Positions 5,713 through 6,276 of a stretch of DNA of 6,276 nt are shown one piece after another (positions within the stretch are counted from its first letter, which is position 1; every line of letters begins with the position of its first letter). The notes below the pieces were generated by a model. It ran no database searches. It was not told the origin of the DNA and worked only from the letters and a program-made list of their open reading frames with translations. The translations under genes were made by a program, and so were the position numbers. This DNA is from Flavobacterium sp. (GTDB lineage: Bacteria; Bacteroidota; Bacteroidia; Flavobacteriales; Flavobacteriaceae), in assembly GCA_030151255.1 (NCBI GenBank), contig JASLED010000049.1, positions 1 to 6,276 of the forward strand, in the 5' to 3' direction.

Positions 5713-5747
5713 TTATTTTTTCGTTTAAGGGCCGAGAAAAGAAATAA
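5713..5747 (+). repeat. hairpin 1 of the twin-hairpin segment
   Basis: TTATTT and TTTC (5713-5722) pair with GAAA and AAATAA (5736-5747), leaving AG bulged, around a 13-base loop that contains TTAAGGGC. An alternative pairing extends the top of the stem with TCG/CGA (5721-5723 with 5733-5735), which tightens the loop to TTTAAGGGC. Confidence 0.5.
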
Positions 5748-5792
5748 GAATAAATAATAAGATTGATTTACAATTGCTTTATAAAGAAATAA

Positions 5793-5841
5793 TGTCAGAA
5801 TGTTTTTTACGTGTTAAGGGCAAAGTAAAAAACATCTGACA
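5793..5841 (+). repeat. hairpin 2 of the twin-hairpin segment
   Basis: TGTCAG (5793-5798) and ATGTTTTTTAC (5800-5810) pair with GTAAAAAACAT (5825-5835) and CTGACA (5836-5841), with A5799 unpaired. The loop GTGTTAAGGGCAAA has 14 bases. It is the longest stem in the window. No T-run follows on either strand, so it is not a plain terminator. Confidence 0.8.
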
Positions 5842-5881
5842 GATCTATTTTATACCAATTTGGACTTAAACATAAATTCAG

Positions 5882-5902
5882 AACTTATTTTATACATAAG
5901 TT
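5882..5902. repeat. 7-bp hairpin between the putative RNA and the second lipoprotein gene
   Basis: AACTTAT (5882-5888) and ATAAGTT (5896-5902) pair around TTTATAC. It lies where the convergent transcripts (RNA on plus, lipoprotein on minus) would meet and may help end one of them. It lacks a T tail, so this is weak. Confidence 0.3.
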
Positions 5903-5963
5903 GGTTGTATGTTTATATTTAAAAAAGTGAAAGAGTACGTTTGTATTTCTTTTATATTATCAT

Positions 5964-6276
5964 TTATTTTACTACAACAAGTTCTACGCGTTCTAAATCT
6001 ACTTGATTTACAATTTCTAGAATCATTGAGTTATTTGTTAACTCTACTATTTTATAATGGTGAGTTCCGCGATCGTTGCCGCTTACCATCAAATGATTGC
6101 CATTTAATTGATACGTACCAGCATCTTCTTGTAAGCTATACATATCTTTACCAGAAAACGCACCATCTTTAAAACTTACTATAATATTTGATTTTTGATA
6201 CGCTGTTCTTTTTGCTCCTTTGCAGTTTGGAGTAAAATCGAAGTGAGCAATTACCCAATTCTGTTCTAAATGAGCT
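5964..6276 (-). CDS. second lipocalin-like lipoprotein, C-terminal part (paralogue 2, runs off the right edge)
   Basis: On the minus strand a frame is open from the right edge to a TAA at 5966-5964, giving 103 residues. It aligns without gaps to residues 45-147 of the lipoprotein at 1033-1479, with about 47 identities by hand. Shared landmarks include LEQNWV (LEKKWV), F-x-F-T, a cysteine (NC versus DC), SNI-x-V, KDG, KD-x-YSL, G-x-Y-x-L-x-G and a C-terminal E-x-VN..D.E...ELVV. The start, signal peptide and lipid-anchor cysteine would lie outside the window, so its lipoprotein nature is inferred from the paralogue. The protein is predicted to be a small beta-rich domain anchored at the cell envelope. 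A plus-strand frame across 5909-6172 is the antisense shadow of this gene. Confidence 0.85.
   Translation of the reverse strand, partial: AHLEQNWVIAHFDFTPNCKGAKRTAYQKSNIIVSFKDGAFSGKDMYSLQEDAGTYQLNGNHLMVSGNDRGTHHYKIVELTNNSMILEIVNQVDLERVELVVVK

Larger units (their letters stand above)
5660..5855 (+). ncRNA. candidate structured RNA with two hairpins sharing the loop sequence TTAAGGGC
   Basis: The segment begins at the predicted start of the 5625-5654 promoter. It can form a short stem CTAAA/TTTAG (from 5662), ATCAATT/AATTGAT (5684-5699), hairpin 1 (5713-5747) and hairpin 2 (5793-5841). Hairpin 2 is strong: TGTCAG plus ATGTTTTTTAC pairs with GTAAAAAACAT plus CTGACA, 17 bp with one bulged A. Hairpin 1 is weaker but has the same layout. 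Both loops carry TTAAGGGC (5725-5732 and 5814-5821), preceded by CGT and followed by AG. GTCTAAAAT (5660-5668) can also pair, with one mismatch, with ATTTTATAC (5847-5855), closing the whole at about 196 bases. The boundaries are estimates. A relative of the flavobacterial 6S or another catalogued RNA motif is possible, but I cannot match one. Confidence 0.4.
5250..5963. other. 714-base intergenic region with dyads and a putative RNA, no protein gene
   Basis: No protein-like frame is found on either strand. The stretch contains the 14-base palindrome CTACTTATAAGTAG (5272-5285), 22 bases after the MarR stop. It also holds CTCTC/GAGAG arms in 5312-5335, the dyad cluster at 5391-5446, a strong promoter (5625-5654) and the twin-hairpin segment (5660-5855). 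Bases 5447-5620 are plain A/T-rich DNA. Confidence 0.7.

Noticed and set aside
5705..5728. Seven-residue frame MKIYFFV as an attenuator leader peptide rich in aromatic residues
   Set aside because: No amino-acid biosynthesis gene follows on the plus strand and no terminator/antiterminator pair was found. The run of T codons comes from the hairpin arm.
5792..5839. Fifteen-residue frame MSECFLRVKGKVKNI across hairpin 2
   Set aside because: It is too short to support and explained by the hairpin arms. It has no match to anything recognised.
5909..6172. Plus-strand open frame of 87 codons near the right edge
   Set aside because: The opposite strand of this segment encodes the second lipoprotein with about 46% identity to a clear homologue, so this frame is its shadow.

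Overview
The window is very AT-rich and looks like a member of the Bacteroidota, most likely a marine-type flavobacterium (Flavobacteriaceae). Three things support this. Several start regions carry the Bacteroidota housekeeping promoter (TTG, about 19-23 bases, TAnnTTTG). Genes begin without Shine-Dalgarno sequences. The lipoprotein has an S-K-E tail right after its lipid-anchored cysteine, as seen in flavobacterial surface-exposed lipoproteins. No tRNA, rRNA or CRISPR array was seen.

Layout. Bases 1-823 are a patchwork of mobile-element debris and repeats. They hold the first 30 residues of an IS1182-type transposase (minus strand, running off the left edge), a frameshifted C-terminal gene remnant (255-474), a 57-bp direct repeat present twice (461-517 and 619-675) with a second 25-bp repeat nested beside it, and two tiny minus-strand reading frames (467-595 and 704-823). 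This block is less AT-rich than what follows. Bases 824-1032 are AT-rich spacer.

The ordinary genes follow. A small lipoprotein (1033-1479, minus) and a 597-residue conserved protein (1974-3767, plus) diverge from a 494-base intergenic region. The large protein looks like a TIM-barrel oxidoreductase relative with a C-terminal cysteine cluster, and a clear intrinsic terminator at 3811-3842 follows it. After about 800 bases of spacer comes a MarR-type regulator (4617-5249, plus) with a good promoter just upstream. The right edge (5964-6276, minus) is the C-terminal part of a second lipoprotein, about 46% identical by hand alignment to the first. It was found by reading the minus strand, where it is open to the window edge.

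Between the MarR gene and the second lipoprotein lie 714 bases with no convincing gene. They contain a cluster of dyad symmetries (5391-5446) and then the best Bacteroidota promoter in the window (5625-5654). Downstream of it are two hairpins 89 bases apart whose loops share TTAAGGGC. This is the best candidate here for an undescribed element, a structured non-coding RNA. The genes do not form an obvious operon or pathway. Any link between the MarR protein, the lipoproteins and the 597-residue protein would be guesswork.
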